64,000 nucleotides of DNA from Pseudonocardia parietis (GCF_017876315.1 NZ_JAGINU010000001.1:2728001-2792000), one strand, 5' to 3'; shown: positions 8,603 through 17,267, numbered from the stretch's first letter. Notes: generated by a model from the letters alone, not told the origin. Made by a program: numbers and translations.

Positions 8603-9363
8603 CGGACACCCACCGCGGCGCCGACGCCGAAGTCGGGGACGACGACGCGTTCGTCGCGGCCGCCGATCGTCACGTCGAGCGTGCTGATCGGGAGCCCGTA
8701 CAGCTCGCTCAGCGTCTCGCCGGTGAGCAGGTCGGTGGTGTCGCCGAGGCGGACGTCGTCGGGATCGACGATGAGCATCGTCGATCCGGCGACCCGCAGG
8801 GCGTGGTCGGGGTGGTGGGTGGTCATGACGATGGCCATTCCTTCGCGGGCGAGTGAGTCGAGTACGGCGAGCACCCGTCCCTGGTTGCGCAGGTCCAGCG
8901 CGGACGCGGGCTCGTCGAGGACGAGCGTCTGGCAGCCGGAGACGAGCGCCCGGGCGATGAGGACCATCTGCCGTTCGCCGCCGGAGAGCTGGGTGAAGGG
9001 TCGCTGCGCCAGGTGGTCGAGGCCGACCCGGGCGAGCGCGTCGGCGGCGAGATCGCGGTCGGTGCGGGACGGGGTCGAGAACACGCCGACGTGCCGGGCC
9101 CGGCCCATGAGCACCATCTCCAGCACCGGGTAGCCGACCGCGGCGGCGTGGCTCTGCGGGACGTAGCCGACGGTGCCGGTGTGCCGCACCTCGCCGCCGG
9201 TCGGGGCCAGCAACCCGGCCAGGCACTTGATCATGGTGGTCTTCCCGCGGGCGTTCGGCCCGAGGACGGCGAGCACCTGGCCCGGCTGCAGGTCCACCGA
9301 GACCTCCCGGAAGATCCACCGGTCGGCGCGGTAGCGGTGCGAGATCGCGGTTGCGCTAATCAC
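8599..9363 (-). CDS. Siderophore-type ABC transporter ATP-binding protein
   Basis: A 254-residue FecE-like ATPase that powers import through the adjacent permease. It has Walker A GPNARGKTT (residues 35-43), the ABC signature LSGGERQ, Walker B LVLDEPASALD and the H-loop MTTHH. Walker A has Ala-Arg where Gly-Ser or Gly-Arg is usual; the invariant Gly-Lys-Thr is intact. GTG start, overlapping the permease stop. About 40 extra residues follow the H-loop region, common in this family. Confidence 0.9.
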   Translation of the reverse strand: MISATAISHRYRADRWIFREVSVDLQPGQVLAVLGPNARGKTTMIKCLAGLLAPTGGEVRHTGTVGYVPQSHAAAVGYPVLEMVLMGRARHVGVFSTPSRTDRDLAADALARVGLDHLAQRPFTQLSGGERQMVLIARALVSGCQTLVLDEPASALDLRNQGRVLAVLDSLAREGMAIVMTTHHPDHALRVAGSTMLIVDPDDVRLGDTTDLLTGETLSELYGLPISTLDVTIGGRDERVVVPDFGVGAAVGVR

Positions 9364-10438
9364 CGAGCCACACCTGCTTCCGGAACCGGGTGAGCAGCAC
9401 GATGAAGAACGGCGCTCCGATGATCGCCGTGAGGATGCCCAGCGGCAGTTCGCTCGAGGTGAGCGAGCGGGACAACGTGTCGATGAGCAGCAGGTATCCC
9501 GCGCCGACGAGCAGCGAGGCAGGCAGCAGGACCCGGTGGTCGCTGCCCACGATCAGCCGGCAGATGTGCGGCACGACCAGGCCGACCCACCCGACGACGC
9601 CGGACACGGCGACCGCACCGGCGGTGATCAGCGCGATCGCGACCATGAGGACGTTGCGGGTCAGCCGGGGCGGGACGCCGAGCGCGGCGGCGTCCTCCTC
9701 GCCGAGGGAGAGGATGTTGAGCCGCCACCGCAGGGCCAGCGCGACCGCGACGCCGGCCAGGATCGGCACCGTGGCGACGAGCACCTTGCCGTAGGAGGCC
9801 GTCGCGAGTGACCCGAGCAGCCAGAACGTCACGGCGGGCAGCGTCGAGTACGGGTCGGCGACGAACGAGAGCAGCGAGACCAGCGCGCTGAAGAACGCGC
9901 TCACCACGACTCCGCCGAGTACCACCATGAGCAGCGGCGCCGCCGCGGAGAGGCGCGCGATCGCCAGGACCATCACGAGGGCGAGCAGACCGGCCAGGAA
10001 CGCGCCGCCGACCAGCGCCACGCTCCCGAGGCCCAGCACCAGTGCGAGCACGCCGCCGAACGACGCACCGGCCGAGACACCGATCACCTGCGGGCTCACC
10101 AGCGGGTTGCGGAACACACCCTGCAGCACCGCACCACCGAGTGCGAGGCCACCGCCGACCAGCAGCGCGAGCAGGACGCGCGGCATCCGCACGTCGAGCA
10201 CGGTCGCCGCCTCCTGTGGGTACCAGGTCTGCTCGATCGGGAACACCTGGCCGATCAGCATCCGCGCGACCTCGACCGGCGGGACGGCGTAGCGGCCGGT
10301 GGCCAGTGCGAACACCGCGATCAGAAGAACGACGAGTGCGAGCGCGGGGATCGTGAGCCAGCCGGGGAGGCGCCGCCGGGTGCCGTCGGCGGCCGGGTCG
10401 GGGCGCTCGACGGCGGCGGTCTCAGCGGGCGAGGACAT
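9356..10438 (-). CDS. FecCD-family ABC transporter permease
   Basis: A 360-residue inner-membrane permease with about ten hydrophobic segments. It has the FecCD signature GVVLQGVFRNPL-like stretch (here GAVLQGVFRNPLVSPQVIGVSAG near residue 105) and a C-terminal RSLTSSELPLGILTAIIGAPFF segment that contacts the ATPase. There is a single permease gene, so it should act as a homodimer like BtuC. Cargo is likely a ferric siderophore given the iron box upstream of the operon; vitamin B12 is less likely. Confidence 0.9.
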   Translation of the reverse strand: MSSPAETAAVERPDPAADGTRRRLPGWLTIPALALVVLLIAVFALATGRYAVPPVEVARMLIGQVFPIEQTWYPQEAATVLDVRMPRVLLALLVGGGLALGGAVLQGVFRNPLVSPQVIGVSAGASFGGVLALVLGLGSVALVGGAFLAGLLALVMVLAIARLSAAAPLLMVVLGGVVVSAFFSALVSLLSFVADPYSTLPAVTFWLLGSLATASYGKVLVATVPILAGVAVALALRWRLNILSLGEEDAAALGVPPRLTRNVLMVAIALITAGAVAVSGVVGWVGLVVPHICRLIVGSDHRVLLPASLLVGAGYLLLIDTLSRSLTSSELPLGILTAIIGAPFFIVLLTRFRKQVWLGD

Positions 10439-11588
10439 CGTAGCCGGCCGAGTCGGCGTTGGCGTCGAAGCGCAGCAGCTCGTCGATCTGCTCGTCGGTG
10501 ACGGTGGTGCCGTAGAGGAACTCGTAGTGCTGCGCGATCTCCGTGCGCAGATCGGCCGAGAACGTCTCCGGGTGGAGCATCGTCGCGGCCCACTTCATCA
10601 TCAGGTGCGACTCGGCGCTCGGCGGGTCCCACCAGAAGCCGCCGGACGGCACGGCGTAGACGCGCTTGTTCTTGACGGCGTCCAGCCCGGCCAGCGCCGG
10701 GTCGGCGTAGACGTCGGCCGGGGTCAGCGCCGTCATGGACGAGGTGAAGATGACCTCGGGGTTCCACCCGATGAGCTGCTCGACGTTCAGGGCGCTCTGC
10801 GTGGAGTACTCGACGTCGGCCGCGACGTTCGTGGCGCCCGGCAGCGTCATCCAGCTGTGCATGTAGGCGTCGCGCGAGCTCATGCCCGCGTTGTAGCCGC
10901 CGTCGCCCGCGGTGCGCAGGAAGATCGTCCGCGGCGACGTGGTCTGCTCGGCGGCGAAGCCCTTCAGCTCGGCGATCGTCTCGTGCATCCGGCCGAGGAG
11001 CTGCTCACCGCGCTCGGGCTTGCCCAGGAGCGTCGAGAACATCGTCACCCAGGTCTCCAGGTCCTCCTGGGTGCCGTACTGCAATCCGATCACGGGGTAG
11101 CCGGCGGCCTCGATCGGGCCGATGAACGTCTCGTGGTCGCCCTGGTCGGCCCACTGGATGACGACGTCGGGATCGAGCTCGATGATCGTCTCGACGTTCG
11201 GGACGAAGTCCGGTCCGGAGACGACGGTGTTCTCCAGCGCCTGCGGGAACATGTCGGCGAAGGTGCTGCCCTCATCGCGCGCGACGGTGGACCGGTTGAC
11301 GCCCTTCACGCGGTCGTAGCCCTGGTCCAGCGCGGTGATCATGGACGGTGCGGGGATCACCGTCGTGACGATGGAGTCGATCGGCTCGGTGAACGTGTGG
11401 GTCACGCCGCGCTGGTCGGTGATGACGATCGGCTCGTCCAGTGTTCCGGTCGCGGCCTGGTCCTCGACCGGGGCGCGGCTGGAGCACGCACCGAGGACGA
11501 GCGACGTGACGAGCCCGGCGGCCGCGACGCGGAGGATCCGGCGTCTGCGTCGTCCGGGACCGGCGTTGACGGCGTGAGCGGGGAGCAT
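10422..11588 (-). CDS. Iron/siderophore ABC transporter substrate-binding lipoprotein
   Basis: A 388-residue extracytoplasmic receptor of the FecB/FhuD type (two lobes joined by a long helix). The N-terminus has an arginine run, a hydrophobic stretch and the lipobox LVLGAC with lipid-attachment Cys35. The typical ELDPDVVIQ strand and a final DANADSAGYDVLAR follow. The ATG at 11588 is chosen because it gives a normal signal peptide; the open frame extends 22 codons further upstream. First gene of the importer operon, 83 bases downstream of a candidate iron box. Confidence 0.85.
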   Translation of the reverse strand: MLPAHAVNAGPGRRRRRILRVAAAGLVTSLVLGACSSRAPVEDQAATGTLDEPIVITDQRGVTHTFTEPIDSIVTTVIPAPSMITALDQGYDRVKGVNRSTVARDEGSTFADMFPQALENTVVSGPDFVPNVETIIELDPDVVIQWADQGDHETFIGPIEAAGYPVIGLQYGTQEDLETWVTMFSTLLGKPERGEQLLGRMHETIAELKGFAAEQTTSPRTIFLRTAGDGGYNAGMSSRDAYMHSWMTLPGATNVAADVEYSTQSALNVEQLIGWNPEVIFTSSMTALTPADVYADPALAGLDAVKNKRVYAVPSGGFWWDPPSAESHLMMKWAATMLHPETFSADLRTEIAQHYEFLYGTTVTDEQIDELLRFDANADSAGYDVLAR

Positions 11589-11648
11589 GTGCCGACCCGT
11601 TCCCTTCTGCGGTGAGGTCCTCGTGGCCGCATCGGGGCGCGGCACGGC

Positions 11649-11670
11649 GTCCACACTCGATCGTGTGGAC
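11649..11670. promoter_or_regulatory. Inverted repeat next to the iron box
   Basis: GTCCACAC and GTGTGGAC form perfect 8-base arms separated by six bases. The element abuts the candidate iron box and falls 60-80 bases before the binding-protein start, so it could be a second operator or a hairpin in the leader RNA. Confidence 0.45.
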
Positions 11671-11689
11671 TTTGGGTAGCCTAAACACA
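11671..11689 (-). promoter_or_regulatory. Candidate IdeR/DtxR iron box
   Basis: TTTGGGTAGCCTAAACACA matches the actinobacterial iron-box consensus TWAGGTTAGSCTWACCTWA at 14 of 19 positions, including the core TAGCCTAA. It is placed upstream of the siderophore-binding lipoprotein gene, where an iron-dependent repressor would be expected to act. Counted by hand; binding untested. Confidence 0.6.
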
Positions 11690-11743
11690 GTTAAGGGTGT
11701 GATGGGTGTCGGGATCGTCACGTTCGTCCGCCTAGGGCGTTTG

Positions 11744-12427
11744 TTACGGCTCGCGCTCCAGGAGGACTCGCCTGGTCTGCTCGGAGACCGGCGCATCCAG
11801 GACGGCGGTGAGCAGGTCGACCAGGTAGTGGGTGAACAGGGTGTGGTCGGTGCGCGGGTCACGGGCCCGCCGGCTCAGTTCCAGGTGGGCGAAGCGGATC
11901 GCGGCCATCCGCCGGTGCAGCGGGGGACCGACCGCCTCCGGCGGGAGCAGTGGGACGACCAGATCGGCCCAGCGGAGCAGGCTGCGACCGGGGTCGCGCA
12001 GCACCAGGGTCGAGGGGGAGTCGTCGGTGAGCGCCCGGGTGGGCCGTCCCAGCAGTTCGGCGGCGATCTGCAGGTAGGCGCGGCCGCCGTCCGGGTCGGA
12101 CAGCTTCGCGACCAACGGCAGGACCAGGGCGGCGGCCAGCTCCCGCAGGTCCGGCCGGCCGGCGAGCTCGTACTGGTCGAGCAGCGCGTGCCGGCGCTGC
12201 CCGATCTCGCGCAGGTGCGGGGTGAGGACCTCGCGCAGCAGGCCGTCCCGGTCGGTGAAGTGGTACTGCAGCGCGGTGGTGTTGCGCTGGCCGGCAGCGC
12301 GGGTGATCTCCCGCAGGGACACGACCTCGACCCCGCGCTCGGCGAACAGCCGGCCGGCGGCACCGATCAGGGCGGCCCGGGCGTCGGTGCGGGGCCCGGC
12401 GTCGCCCCGTACCCGGCCGGAGGTCAC
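11744..12427 (-). CDS. TetR-family transcriptional regulator
   Basis: A 227-residue one-component regulator. The N-terminal helix-turn-helix covers about residues 15-60 (AALIGAAGRLFAERG, then SLREITRAAGQRNTTALQYHF), a TetR variant common next to fatty-acid genes; the rest is an alpha-helical ligand domain. Its start overlaps the stop of the acyl-CoA ligase gene just upstream, so both come from one transcript and the regulator probably senses an acid or acyl-CoA processed by that ligase. Confidence 0.85.
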   Translation of the reverse strand: MTSGRVRGDAGPRTDARAALIGAAGRLFAERGVEVVSLREITRAAGQRNTTALQYHFTDRDGLLREVLTPHLREIGQRRHALLDQYELAGRPDLRELAAALVLPLVAKLSDPDGGRAYLQIAAELLGRPTRALTDDSPSTLVLRDPGRSLLRWADLVVPLLPPEAVGPPLHRRMAAIRFAHLELSRRARDPRTDHTLFTHYLVDLLTAVLDAPVSEQTRRVLLEREP

Positions 12428-14163
12428 GGCGGTGGTCCGTCCGGGGTGCCGGCCTGCACGTACTCCGCCCGCAGCCGGGGTTTGAGGACCTTTCCGGCGG
12501 CGTTGCGCGGGAGCTCCTCCTCCCGTGCCCAGAGCCGGACCGGGATCTTGAACCGGGCGATCCGCCCGGTCAGGAACTCGCGCAGCCCGGCCTCGTCCAG
12601 CGACCCGCCCGGCGTCAGCTGGACCACGACCCCGACCTGCTCGCCGAGCATCTCGTCCGGGATCCCGAGCACGGCGCAGTCGGCGACCTCCGGATGCTCG
12701 TGCACCGCGGCCTCCACCTCGGAGCAGTAGACGTTCTCGCCGCCCCGGATCAGCATGTCCTTCGCCCGGTCGACGACGTAGACGAAGCCGTCGGCGTCGA
12801 TCCGGGCCAGGTCACCGCTGTGCAGCCAGCCGTCGGTGATGGCCTCGGCGGTCGCGTCCGGGCGGTTCCAGTAGCCGGTGACGACGTTCGCCCCGCGGAT
12901 CCACAGCTCACCGACCTGCCCGACCGGCAGGTCCTCGCCGGTGTAGGGGTCGACCACCCGCAGGTCGCAGATCGCCACCGCCTGCCCCACGCTGTCCGGC
13001 CGTTCCAGGTAGTCGACCCCGCGGTTGGCCGTGGTCATCGAGGAGGTCTCGGTGAGCCCGTAGCCGTTGGCCGGTGCCGCGCCGGGCAGTCGGCGCGACA
13101 CGCTCGACACCAGCGCGGGCGGGGCGGGCGCGCCGCCGCTGCCGACCGAGGTCAGGCTCGAGGTGTCGCGGCGGTCGAAGTCCGGGTGCGCGAGGAGCTG
13201 CTGCAGCATCGCCGGAACGCCGGTCATGGTGGTGACCCGCTCGCGCTCGATCAGCTCGAGGGCGGCACCGGGGTCCCACCTGTGCATCAGCACCAGGGTC
13301 GCCCCGGTGTGCAGGGCCCCGAGCAGCACCGAGTGGCAGCCCGTCCCGTGGAACAGCGGGACGGTCACCAGGGCGACCCCCGGCGGTGCCGGCGCGGCCA
13401 GGTCGGCGAGCGACCCCCCGCCGCGCAGGTGTGCCCGGGCGGCCGAGTAGGTGAGGCTGGTGACGTTGCCGCAGATGTTGCGGTGGGTGCCGAACGCGCC
13501 CTTCGGGGTGCCGGTCGTGCCGGAGGTGTAGAAGATCGTCGCGGGATCGTCGGGGTCCGGTGAGGCCTCCGGCAGTGCGTCGGCCGGCGCGATCTCGTCG
13601 AGGTCGCGCACTCCCGCGGGCAGCGGACCGTCCGGCCGCGCCACCAGCGTGGCGACGGTGAGCCCGGGCAGCACGTCGTGCAGCCGGTCCAGCCGCTCCC
13701 GGTCGACGATCAGCACGCGGGCGCCCGAGTCGCGTAGCCCGAACTCCAGCTCGGGTGCCTCCCACCACGCGTTCAGCGGGACGACGACGGCGCCGACCGA
13801 GGCGGCGGCGAAGAACGCGACCGGCCACTCCGGCAGGTTGCGCATCGCGATCGCGACCCGGTCGCCCTTCCGGACCCCGTAGGTGCCGGCCAGTTCCCGG
13901 GCCAGGCCGGCGACCCGCCGGTACACCTCCCGGTAGGACAGGCGCTCCGCGACCCCGGTGAGCTCCGGATCGTGGACGAGGAAGTCCCGGTCCGCGAACA
14001 GGCTGGCGTTCTCGATCATCGCCCGGAGCGTGGGCGGGGCGTTGCGCCAGGCCCGCACCCCGGTGGCCGTGAGGTCGATCGTCTCGAAGGGAGCACCGGG
14101 CGCGGTCAACTCGGCCCGCACCTCGTCGTGTCCGCGCACCGGCAGTGCACTGGACTGCTGCAC
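12424..14163 (-). CDS. Acyl-CoA synthetase (AMP-forming, FadD-like)
   Basis: A 579-residue adenylate-forming ligase that activates a carboxylic acid with ATP and CoA. It has the phosphate loop YTSGTTGTPKG near residue 180, the NGYGLTETSS motif near 310, the GELWIRG hinge region and a C-terminal lysine in AGKVLKPRL. The GTG at 14163, eight bases after GGAGG, is chosen; the open frame runs 38 codons further but that extension lacks family features. The TetR gene overlaps its 3' end. Chain length or substrate is not evident. Confidence 0.88.
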   Translation of the reverse strand: MQQSSALPVRGHDEVRAELTAPGAPFETIDLTATGVRAWRNAPPTLRAMIENASLFADRDFLVHDPELTGVAERLSYREVYRRVAGLARELAGTYGVRKGDRVAIAMRNLPEWPVAFFAAASVGAVVVPLNAWWEAPELEFGLRDSGARVLIVDRERLDRLHDVLPGLTVATLVARPDGPLPAGVRDLDEIAPADALPEASPDPDDPATIFYTSGTTGTPKGAFGTHRNICGNVTSLTYSAARAHLRGGGSLADLAAPAPPGVALVTVPLFHGTGCHSVLLGALHTGATLVLMHRWDPGAALELIERERVTTMTGVPAMLQQLLAHPDFDRRDTSSLTSVGSGGAPAPPALVSSVSRRLPGAAPANGYGLTETSSMTTANRGVDYLERPDSVGQAVAICDLRVVDPYTGEDLPVGQVGELWIRGANVVTGYWNRPDATAEAITDGWLHSGDLARIDADGFVYVVDRAKDMLIRGGENVYCSEVEAAVHEHPEVADCAVLGIPDEMLGEQVGVVVQLTPGGSLDEAGLREFLTGRIARFKIPVRLWAREEELPRNAAGKVLKPRLRAEYVQAGTPDGPPP

Positions 14164-14341
14164 TCCTGACACCTCCGTCGGCGATCGGGATCGCGATGAT
14201 CGTGCGTCACCCGGAGCACGTGCTGCAAGAGTCGATTCGAATGCTTGCCTGAATAATGCGAGCGAATTACGGTGCATTCCGGGTCACCATCGACATGATC
14301 ACGTATCCCGCACTGCCGACGACGCCGGTTCAGGAGCACCC

Positions 14342-15646
14342 GTGACGCTGTCCCATTCCGCCAGAACCCGCTGGGTGATCGCCCTACTGATGCTGTTCAC
14401 CGCGATCAATTTCGCGGACAAGTCGATCATCGGACTGGTCGCCGCGCCGATGATGGCGGACCTCGGCCTCACGGTCACCGAGTACGGCGCGATCTCGAGC
14501 GCCTTCTACCTGCTGTTCAGCATCTCCGCGGTGGTCTTCGGATTCCTCGGCAACCGGGTGCCGGGGCGGTGGCTGCTGGTCGGCCTTGCCGTCGTCTGGT
14601 CGGTGGCGCAGCTTCCGGTGGCGATCCCGGCGGCCGGTTTCGGCGTGCTGCTGGCGACCCGGATCCTGCTCGGCGCCGGCGAGGGGCCCGGTGTCCCGCT
14701 GGGGATGCACGTGGCCTTCACCTGGGTCGCGGAACACAAACGGGCGTTCACCGCGGCCCTGCTGACCGTCGGTTCCGGGCTCGGCGTGATCGTCGGAGCG
14801 CCGTTGCTGAATGCGCTGATCGAGGTCGCGGGATGGCGTTCTCCGTTCCTCGTCCTGGGGGTCACCGGACTGATCTGGGTGGTCGCCTGGCTGCTCATCG
14901 GTGGCGACGGGCCGTACTCGGTCGCCTCGCCGGCAGCGGACGCCGCGGTCGCCGCCGAACCGCGCATCCCGTACCGCAGGCTGCTCACGACGGGCACCTG
15001 GCTGGGCACCCTGTTCTCCGGCTTCGCGGTCTACTGGGGACTGGTGCTCGGCATCTCCTACCTGCCGCTCTACCTCACCGAGGTCGCCGGCTACAGCCGC
15101 AGCAGCATCGGTTTCCTGGCCAGCCTGCCCGCCTACGTCAGCATCGTGTTCATGCTGGGCGGCGGCGCGCTGGCCGGGCGCCTGCTGCGACGGGGGACGT
15201 CCCGCCGGCTGGCGCAGGGCGTACTCGGCGGCGTGTTCGCGCTGGTCTCCGGCCTCAGCATGATCCTGCTGACCCGGGTCGACGGCGGCGCCACGATGCT
15301 GATCCTGCCGTTGATCGCGCTGGGATTCGGGATCGGGAACGCCCAGACCCCGCTGTCCCAGGCGGCCGTCGCGGACACCGTGCCGGCCCGCCAGCGCGGC
15401 GCGGCACTCGGCGTCTGGTACGCCGTGGTGTCGATCGCCAGCATCATCGCCCCGGTGCTGAGCGGGGCGATCGTGGACGCCGCCGGGGACCGGGCGACCG
15501 GGTTCGGCATCGTCTTCGATCTGGCCGGGGTGCTCGCGGTGCTGGGTGGGCTGGTCGCGATGGTGACGGTCCGGCCGGACCGGGACGCCGCCCGGCTGGG
15601 TCTGGGCGGGGCCGAGACGAGCCGGGCGGCCGCCGGCCGCGCCTGA
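14342..15646 (+). CDS. MFS transporter (anion:cation symporter-like)
   Basis: A 434-residue permease of about twelve helices. It begins SARTRWVIALLMLFTAINFADKSIIG, a start typical of the ACS branch that carries organic acids such as hexuronates, phthalate and 4-hydroxyphenylacetate. It also has the conserved LLGAGEGPGVPLG motif near residue 110. The GTG start has AGGAG at 14332-14336. It is divergent from the acyl-CoA ligase across 178 bases, so it may import the acid that the ligase activates. Confidence 0.85.
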   Translation: MTLSHSARTRWVIALLMLFTAINFADKSIIGLVAAPMMADLGLTVTEYGAISSAFYLLFSISAVVFGFLGNRVPGRWLLVGLAVVWSVAQLPVAIPAAGFGVLLATRILLGAGEGPGVPLGMHVAFTWVAEHKRAFTAALLTVGSGLGVIVGAPLLNALIEVAGWRSPFLVLGVTGLIWVVAWLLIGGDGPYSVASPAADAAVAAEPRIPYRRLLTTGTWLGTLFSGFAVYWGLVLGISYLPLYLTEVAGYSRSSIGFLASLPAYVSIVFMLGGGALAGRLLRRGTSRRLAQGVLGGVFALVSGLSMILLTRVDGGATMLILPLIALGFGIGNAQTPLSQAAVADTVPARQRGAALGVWYAVVSIASIIAPVLSGAIVDAAGDRATGFGIVFDLAGVLAVLGGLVAMVTVRPDRDAARLGLGGAETSRAAAGRA

Positions 15647-15673
15647 CCGCCGTGGCTGCTGACCCTCGCAGCC

Positions 15674-15745
15674 GGCTTCATACCCGTTCGCCCTGCCGCA
15701 CACCCGCTGCAACAGGTGTGTGGGGCCGCGAAGGGGTGTGAAGCC
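15674..15745. terminator. Large hairpin between convergent genes
   Basis: An 18-base arm at 15674-15691 pairs with 15728-15745 with two mismatches, and an inner CACACC/GGTGTG stem is nested inside. It lies between the MFS stop and the convergent LuxR-type stop, so it probably terminates both. There is no long T-run, as is usual in this clade. Confidence 0.55.
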
Positions 15746-15757
15746 CTGGTGACCTCG

Positions 15758-16129
15758 TCACGGGATCACGTTGCGCTCCCGGGCCACCTGCACTGCGGCA
15801 TGCCGGGTGTGGGCGTCGAGCTTCGCCATGGCAGAACGCAGGTAGCTCTTGACGGTCTCGGGTGAGATCCCGAGGTGGTCGGCGGTGTCACGGTTGCGGC
15901 CGCCGATCGCCGTCAACGCGAGGACATCCACTTCACGGGCCGTGAGGACCTCTGTTCCCGCCTCGGGAGTACGGGCACAGGCCAGGGCCAGGACGCTCGA
16001 GACGAGCGGACCGAGCCGTTCGGGCCTGCTCGTCGCGTGCCGGGCGCCGGCCCTCCGGAGCAGGGCGAACAGCCGGCGCAGTTCCTCGTGCCGGGCACTC
16101 GTGAGCTCGGCGCCGTCGGAGTTCGTCAC
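15758..16129 (-). CDS. Short LuxR-type HTH regulator (second of tandem pair)
   Basis: A 123-residue protein made almost only of a LuxR/GerE helix-turn-helix in its C-terminal half (LTAREVDVLALTAIGG, then ISPETVKSYLRSAMAKL). The N-terminus is about 55 residues, too short for a receiver or PAS domain. The GTG at 16129 overlaps the stop of the upstream paralogue. Such orphan mini-LuxR proteins bind DNA directly, but what they sense is unknown. Confidence 0.7.
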   Translation of the reverse strand: MTNSDGAELTSARHEELRRLFALLRRAGARHATSRPERLGPLVSSVLALACARTPEAGTEVLTAREVDVLALTAIGGRNRDTADHLGISPETVKSYLRSAMAKLDAHTRHAAVQVARERNVIP

Positions 16130-16479
16130 TGCAGCAACCCGCGGGACCGGGCGATGCTCACCGCGGCGTGCCGGCTCCGGGCGCCGAGTCGTTGCATCGC
16201 CTTCCGCAGATGTGCCTTCACCGCGTCGGGCGTCGTGTCGAGCAGGCTCGCGACGACCTCGTTGGTGCATCCGCCGGCGACCAGCGCGAGCACGTCGAGC
16301 TCGCGCGGGGTCAGCGTGCTCGAACCGGGACCCGGTACCGCCGCGGCGAGCCGGTCACAGCACGCCAGGAGCTCCGCGCGCAGGCACGGATCCTGCACGG
16401 TCGTCGCGAACACGCGAACGTCCGACAGCAGGGTGGCGAGTCGACCGTCGAGGAGCGGACCGAGCGTCGAAGATGTCAT
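16126..16479 (-). CDS. Short LuxR-type HTH regulator (first of tandem pair)
   Basis: A 117-residue protein with a C-terminal LuxR-type helix-turn-helix (LTPRELDVLALVAGGCTNEVV, then TPDAVKAHLRKAMQRLG). It is clearly paralogous to the next gene: both end H-A-A-V-x-(I/V)-A-R. The ATG at 16479 is preferred to a GTG at 16491 because a GGTGGGG ribosome site then has good spacing. A strong candidate promoter lies immediately upstream. Possible sensing through the short N-terminal region is speculative. Confidence 0.7.
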   Translation of the reverse strand: MTSSTLGPLLDGRLATLLSDVRVFATTVQDPCLRAELLACCDRLAAAVPGPGSSTLTPRELDVLALVAGGCTNEVVASLLDTTPDAVKAHLRKAMQRLGARSRHAAVSIARSRGLLQ

Positions 16480-16509
16480 CGCAACCCCCACCCCACCGTG
16501 GTCGCGATC

Positions 16510-16539
16510 ACAGTACGAATCTCGCTAGGCAGGTGTCAA
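16510..16539 (-). promoter_or_regulatory. Strong candidate promoter of the tandem luxR-like genes
   Basis: On the minus strand TTGACA (16539-16534) is followed after 18 bases by TACTGT (16515-16510), close to consensus at both hexamers, about 30 bases before the first luxR-like ATG. The -35 overlaps the last codons of the TetR gene. Confidence 0.65.
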
Positions 16540-17174
16540 TCGAACGGTGCGGAGCCCCCTGCGCCCGCGCGCAGCGCACCGCTCCACAGGTCCAGCAGGA
16601 CGTCGAGTGCCAGTTCCCGCTTCACGTGCCAGTGCCCGTCGACCCACAGCAGTGCGAAGTGACTGAGCTGGAGGATGAGCAGCTCCAGGCGCAGGCGCGC
16701 GAGCTCACGCTCGGTGCCGGACCAGCGCCCCAGGTAGGTCGGCATGCATGCGGCGCAGCGGTCGAGCACCTGCGCCGTCTGCAGCTCGGCGTGGTCGGAG
16801 TCCGCCGCAGCGGCCTCGTCGGCGAACTTGAGCAGGTCGCGGTGGCGTTCGAAGAACCCCAACGCATCGTCGAGCCAGGCGCGGAGATCACCGTTCGCCT
16901 GCGCCAACAGCGCGTCGAGACGCCGGTAGTACTCGAAGGTCTCGGTCAGCACGACGTCCTCGTAGACCTCGGCGACGATCCGGGCCTTCCCGTCGTAGTG
17001 CAGGTAGAAGGTGGCCCGGCTCGCGCCGACCGCCGTGGTGATGTCGTCGACCGTCGTGGGGCCGTACCCCTTGACGGCGAACAGATCCAGCGCCGCGGCA
17101 CGGAGGTTCCGCCGGGTCCGTTCCTTCTGCTCGACCCGTTTGGACGGCTTCCGTGAGCCGGTCTCCTGGTCCAC
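16536..17174 (-). CDS. TetR-family transcriptional regulator
   Basis: A 212-residue regulator starting with GTG. The DNA-binding domain is at about residues 15-65 (ERTRRNLRAAALDLFAVKGYG, then TTVDDITTAVGASRATFYLHY), and a helical effector domain follows. It is divergent from the serine hydrolase gene across 130 bases that contain two inverted TAAGCAGC boxes, so it may repress that gene and itself. Confidence 0.85.
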   Translation of the reverse strand: MDQETGSRKPSKRVEQKERTRRNLRAAALDLFAVKGYGPTTVDDITTAVGASRATFYLHYDGKARIVAEVYEDVVLTETFEYYRRLDALLAQANGDLRAWLDDALGFFERHRDLLKFADEAAAADSDHAELQTAQVLDRCAACMPTYLGRWSGTERELARLRLELLILQLSHFALLWVDGHWHVKRELALDVLLDLWSGALRAGAGGSAPFD

Positions 17175-17200
17175 GCGGCGAGTGTAGGGGCCGAATGGGG

Positions 17201-17267
17201 TAAGCAGCGCCGACGACGGCGTGGTCGCTCACTTTCGGGGGTGCCTCGCCCGACCGCCCGCTGCTTA
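17201..17267. promoter_or_regulatory. Widely spaced inverted boxes in divergent promoter region
   Basis: TAAGCAGC at 17201-17208 and GCTGCTTA at 17260-17267 are exact inverted copies 51 bases apart, within the tetR/serine-hydrolase divergent region. They may be half-operators or mirrored promoter elements. Low confidence. Confidence 0.35.

Noticed and set aside
12424..14163. An NRPS-type adenylation domain
   Set aside because: No carrier or condensation domain follows and the motifs fit stand-alone acyl-CoA ligases; the same holds for the ligase at 21425-22996.
15758..16479. A broken full-length LuxR regulator
   Set aside because: Each frame has its own complete helix-turn-helix and C-terminus, so this is a tandem duplication and not a fragment pair.
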